Assembly: GCA_902788605.1 (NCBI GenBank)
Contig: CADAKX010000007.1
Coordinates: 1-64,000, forward strand
Reading direction: 5' to 3'
DNA from: an uncultured Prevotellaceae bacterium
Lineage (GTDB): Bacteria; Bacteroidota; Bacteroidia; Bacteroidales; Bacteroidaceae
DNA length: 64,000 nt
Shown: piece by piece, positions 61,549-64,000 of the stretch
Layout: each line of letters begins with the position of its first letter
Position numbering within the stretch: position 1 is the first letter of the stretch
Notes under the pieces: model-generated
What the model saw: the letters and a program-made list of their open reading frames with translations, nothing else
Databases searched by the model: none
What the model was told of the DNA's origin: nothing
Position numbers and translations under genes: made by a program

Positions 61549-63231
61549 TTACTTTGCTTTTAAAGTTGTTATTCTCTTTTCGGCCTTCGACAACGCTATG
61601 TCATAGGCTTCGTAGTAGTATTCAATGAACTCCTTCCAAAGCGCCTTCTTTGACAGGGCTTCAGCGTGCTTGCGGCACTCGTCCACCTGGGGCTTGTGCA
61701 ACGACGAGAAGCGGGCCACGGTGTCCTTGATGATGTCGGCCACCTCGGAATAGTTGTAGTCGGTGCGGTGGATCACCTTCACGCCGTCCTCCAACTCACC
61801 ATTGTGTCCGAACACCTTGTTGGCCCAGAGACCAAAGCCTGCCAGATCGGTAGTGATACAGGGTACTTTGAAAGCCACAGCCTCGAGCGGCGTATAGCCC
61901 CAAGGCTCGTAGTAAGAGGGATAGATGCACAGGTCGTTGCCCAGCACCACATCATAGTATGTCAAGTTCAGAATGCCGTCCTGACCGTCCAGATAGCAGG
62001 GCAGGAAAATCACCTTCACGTTGTCAGCGTGACTGTTGTGCATATCATAGAACTTCATCATGTTCAGCACATTGTCGTGACCCATATTGTGCAACCAGTG
62101 GGTCAACTGAGGCACCTCCAGCGGGGTGTCATAGCGACGACCGTCGGCCAGACGCTCCTGCAGGTCCTTGCGGGGCTCGCCCACCCAACCTGGTACCACG
62201 ATAAAGGCCAGCACCTTGCGCTTCAGGTCGCGGTCGCGCAACAGGCGGTTCATGGCCTCGACAAAGACGTCAATACCCTTGTTGCGGAACTCGTAGCGGC
62301 CACTGGTCGAGACAATAAGCGTCTCGTCGTCCAGGTCCTCGCCCAACAGGGCATTAGCCACTGAAAGCATCTTCTTTCGTGCGGCCTTGCGTTTCTTGTT
62401 AAACTCGGCCGTCTTGGGAACGAAGCTGTTGTCAAAGCCATTGGGCAGCACCACATCGACGGGCTTGTCGAGCAGCTCCACACACTCGTTAGCGGTGATG
62501 TCGCTCACCGTGGTAAAGCAGTCCACATGCCAGGCGGTCTGCTTCTCTATCGAGTGCTTCGACTGCATGTTCAGCTCTTCTGCCATCTGGTCGCCATTAT
62601 AGGCAAAAAGATAGTCGTAGAGGGGTTTTTGATTGCCGGCAATCGAGCGGCCGATGCTCGTGGCGTGGGTAGTGAAGATGGTGGCAATCTGTGGCACCTT
62701 ATTGTTGATATAGAGGGCACCAAGACCACACATCCACTCATTGGCCTGATAGATGGCCTTCACGTCGGTATTCGACTGACGGCATACGTAATGATACAGA
62801 CTCTCGACCACCAATCCAGCGGCATACGAGAACATCGAGGCCTCGTCATAGTCGCCATAGGCATGAAGGGAGTCCACCTGATAGTTCTGCCACAGCCATG
62901 TATAGATAGCGTTCTTCTGCTCAAAATAGGGGGTGAAGTCCACCAATATCGCGATGGGCTCTCCAGGTACGATCCAGCGTCCAACCCTCACCTTGAGGCC
63001 TTTGTCATGGGCTTCCCAGCGCCATTCGGCCAGCAGAGAAGGCTCCTCGCGGAAATAGGGACTCTCATTCTCTTTCCAGAAATCCGGACCAATAAAAATC
63101 ACTTTATCGTTGAATTGCTCCTGCAGAGTCTTTGCCCGCGTTGAAAGGACGGTGTAAATGCCACCAACTTTGTTACAAACCTCCCAACTCGACTCAAAGA
63201 TATAGTCTGGAGCTAATCGTTTCTTGCTCAT
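61549..63231 (-). CDS. Glycogen synthase, GT3-like
   Basis: A 560-residue GT-B synthase. It opens [22 protein letters not shown] (nucleotide-sugar binding Lys-Val-Gly-Gly), and has [43 protein letters not shown] and the C-terminal [17 protein letters not shown] with the catalytic Glu. The form resembles eukaryotic-type GT3 more than bacterial GlgA (GT5). It extends glycogen in the cytoplasm. The -7 box TATCTTTG is at 63255-63262 on the minus strand. Confidence 0.9.
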   Translation of the reverse strand: MSKKRLAPDYIFESSWEVCNKVGGIYTVLSTRAKTLQEQFNDKVIFIGPDFWKENESPYFREEPSLLAEWRWEAHDKGLKVRVGRWIVPGEPIAILVDFTPYFEQKNAIYTWLWQNYQVDSLHAYGDYDEASMFSYAAGLVVESLYHYVCRQSNTDVKAIYQANEWMCGLGALYINNKVPQIATIFTTHATSIGRSIAGNQKPLYDYLFAYNGDQMAEELNMQSKHSIEKQTAWHVDCFTTVSDITANECVELLDKPVDVVLPNGFDNSFVPKTAEFNKKRKAARKKMLSVANALLGEDLDDETLIVSTSGRYEFRNKGIDVFVEAMNRLLRDRDLKRKVLAFIVVPGWVGEPRKDLQERLADGRRYDTPLEVPQLTHWLHNMGHDNVLNMMKFYDMHNSHADNVKVIFLPCYLDGQDGILNLTYYDVVLGNDLCIYPSYYEPWGYTPLEAVAFKVPCITTDLAGFGLWANKVFGHNGELEDGVKVIHRTDYNYSEVADIIKDTVARFSSLHKPQVDECRKHAEALSKKALWKEFIEYYYEAYDIALSKAEKRITTLKAK

Positions 63232-63254
63232 AGTAATCTTATATATAACGGCTG

Positions 63255-63262
63255 CAAAGATA
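63255..63262 (-). promoter_or_regulatory. -7 box of the glycogen operon
   Basis: TATCTTTG on the minus strand followed by GCAGCC, 23 nt before the synthase start. Confidence 0.55.
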
Positions 63263-63337
63263 ATTAAATTTTTCTTAATTCAATAATAAACTTGAATCTT
63301 TTTTCGAGTTTTATGAGAAATATTGATTTAAATCTGC

Positions 63338-63345
63338 TATCTTTG
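63338..63345 (+). promoter_or_regulatory. -7 box of the 138-residue exported protein
   Basis: TATCTTTG followed by CGTCC, 25 nt before the ATG. Confidence 0.55.
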
Positions 63346-63370
63346 CGTCCTTAGAACTTAATTAGCTCAT

Positions 63371-63787
63371 ATGAAACGACTTATATTATCACTTTGCTGC
63401 CTCTGTGCGGCTGTTACCTACGCTCAAAAAGACTCCATCACCTTCAAAGGCTACTTCTATAATAAAGAGTATGGTGTCTATCTGCGCATCAACTTCTATG
63501 GCCAGAACATCATCATTCCAGGCCAGGAGATGCTGGGCGGTGTGCCTGGCTATCTGGGAAAAGACCGCAACAGCTTTGCGTGGCCCATCGTCAGCGCCAA
63601 TATCAAGGGCAAGAAAGCCAGTCTGCAGATGGTGAACGACTATGGCAGCGAGGATCTCGAGGCTACCCTCACCCGACAAAACGACAGCATCTACGTTTTG
63701 CGCCAGGGCAAGGGCTCTACCATCAAGGTGCCTGCTGACGGCAAATGGCAGAAACTGCCGCCCGTATTACCCTTTAAACGCCAATAA
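63371..63787 (+). CDS. Exported protein of unknown function
   Basis: A 138-residue protein. The signal peptide MKRLILSLCCLCAAVTYAQ (cleavage after Ala18) is clear. The rest is beta-rich (KGYFYNKEYGVYLRINFYGQNIIIPG) without Cys or catalytic motifs that I recognise. It is a single gene, divergent from the glycogen operon, with its own -7 box. Periplasmic or outer-membrane associated by inference. Confidence 0.75.
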   Translation: MKRLILSLCCLCAAVTYAQKDSITFKGYFYNKEYGVYLRINFYGQNIIIPGQEMLGGVPGYLGKDRNSFAWPIVSANIKGKKASLQMVNDYGSEDLEATLTRQNDSIYVLRQGKGSTIKVPADGKWQKLPPVLPFKRQ

Positions 63788-63800
63788 TCGCTTATTATAT

Positions 63801-63830
63801 ATGGTGTAATTCACCATTTTATACATTTTT
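63801..63830 (+). terminator. Weak terminator after the exported protein
   Basis: Stem atggtg (63801-63806) / caccat (63812-63817), loop taatt, followed by two T-runs to about 63830. Confidence 0.4.
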
Positions 63831-63862
63831 TATGCAAAAAAGCAAAAAAATGTGCAAAAAAC

Positions 63863-63893
63863 TTTGGTTGTATCAAAGTTTTATTTACCTTTG
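63863..63893 (+). promoter_or_regulatory. Promoter of the gene entering the right edge
   Basis: TTTG (63863-63866) and TACCTTTG (63886-63893), 19 nt apart, followed by CACCC. The leader holds gcctg (63912-63916) pairing with caggc further on. Confidence 0.75.
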
Positions 63894-63974
63894 CACCCGA
63901 AAACTAATACCGCCTGTCACTGGTTTCGCGTAAGCCGATGCAGGCATTTGTTAAACTTTTAAATTTAAATCAAA

Positions 63975-64000
63975 ATGAAAAAGATTTTAATGACTTTGGT
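63975..64000 (+). CDS. Start of a probably exported protein (truncated by window edge)
   Basis: ATG AAA AAG ATT TTA ATG ACT TTG: MKKILMTL, the beginning of a typical signal peptide, 81 nt after a strong promoter. Nothing more can be said. Confidence 0.6.

Overview
The window comes from a Bacteroidota genome, most likely a Prevotella-type member of the Bacteroidales. The evidence is the recurrent Bacteroidota promoter pattern (TTTG about 20 nt upstream of TAnnTTTG, often continuing GC), the lpxC-fabZ fusion, the long-tailed ribosomal protein S16, a GT3-like glycogen synthase beside an alpha-glucan phosphorylase, a T9SS-type C-terminal domain, DUF4293 and Rpb6/omega-like proteins, and two HU proteins with glycine-rich tails. 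I see no tRNA, rRNA, CRISPR array or transposase gene. No database search was run, so family names rest on recognised motifs.

Layout. 1-0.7 kb: end of an HU-like gene, a 17-unit heptamer array, a frameshifted relic of a tiny 'smalltalk' protein gene, and a terminator. 0.7-4 kb: GNAT acetyltransferase, YjbR protein, GH3 glucosidase. 4-9 kb: ABC-F ATPase, grpE-dnaJ, folC. 9-12.6 kb: galactose operon galM / sugar transporter / galK. 12.6-15.7 kb: small membrane protein, GH25 lipoprotein, HD phosphohydrolase. 15.7-22.3 kb: lipid A and wall operon lpxD, lpxC-fabZ, lpxA, miaA, PBP1A. 22.3-27.4 kb: possible small RNA, low-molecular-weight phosphatase, rpsP, glycosyltransferase, rhamnose mutarotase, and a muropeptide-recycling pair (BadF-type kinase, MltF-like transglycosylase). 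27.5-31.5 kb: hisG-hisD-hisC and an rRNA methyltransferase. 31.5-38.4 kb: minus-strand housekeeping genes (bamD, omega-like subunit, DUF4293; then engB, ABC-F, recR, membrane protein, glycosyltransferase, acetyltransferase). 38.5-40.5 kb: uvrB. 40.5-45.5 kb: a self-contained cassette bounded by terminators. 45.5-64 kb: GH2 galactosidase, phytase-like esterase, thrS, mannitol/fructuronate dehydrogenase, rluA with a phosphopantetheinyl transferase, fucose-isomerase-like protein, CotH-kinase T9SS protein, and the glycogen genes glgA-glgP.

Three patterns stand out. (1) At about ten genes the last codons and stop codon, or the sequence directly at the stop, are tandemly duplicated just downstream. 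In miaA, the PBP1A gene, the glycosyltransferase at 24.1 kb, rhaM and the cotH gene the downstream copy still encodes a matching C-terminal tail with its own stop, usually in another reading frame. (2) Small GC-rich palindromic elements sit in frame inside coding sequences (HU tail, GNAT acetyltransferase, mannitol dehydrogenase). In the HU case the paralogue at 40.6 kb lacks the element, so the inserted segment can be read directly. (3) The 40.6-45.4 kb cassette combines an HU protein, a zinc-ribbon/Toprim primase-like protein, a RecA/RepA-like ATPase and an unknown protein on one strand with a smalltalk peptide, a holin-sized membrane protein and an M15 peptidase on the other. Its HU and smalltalk genes share a homologous promoter-proximal leader, and a 19-bp-arm perfect inverted repeat and other repeats lie between its genes. 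It looks like a replication-plus-lysis module of phage or mobile-element ancestry and is the best candidate here for an undescribed system.
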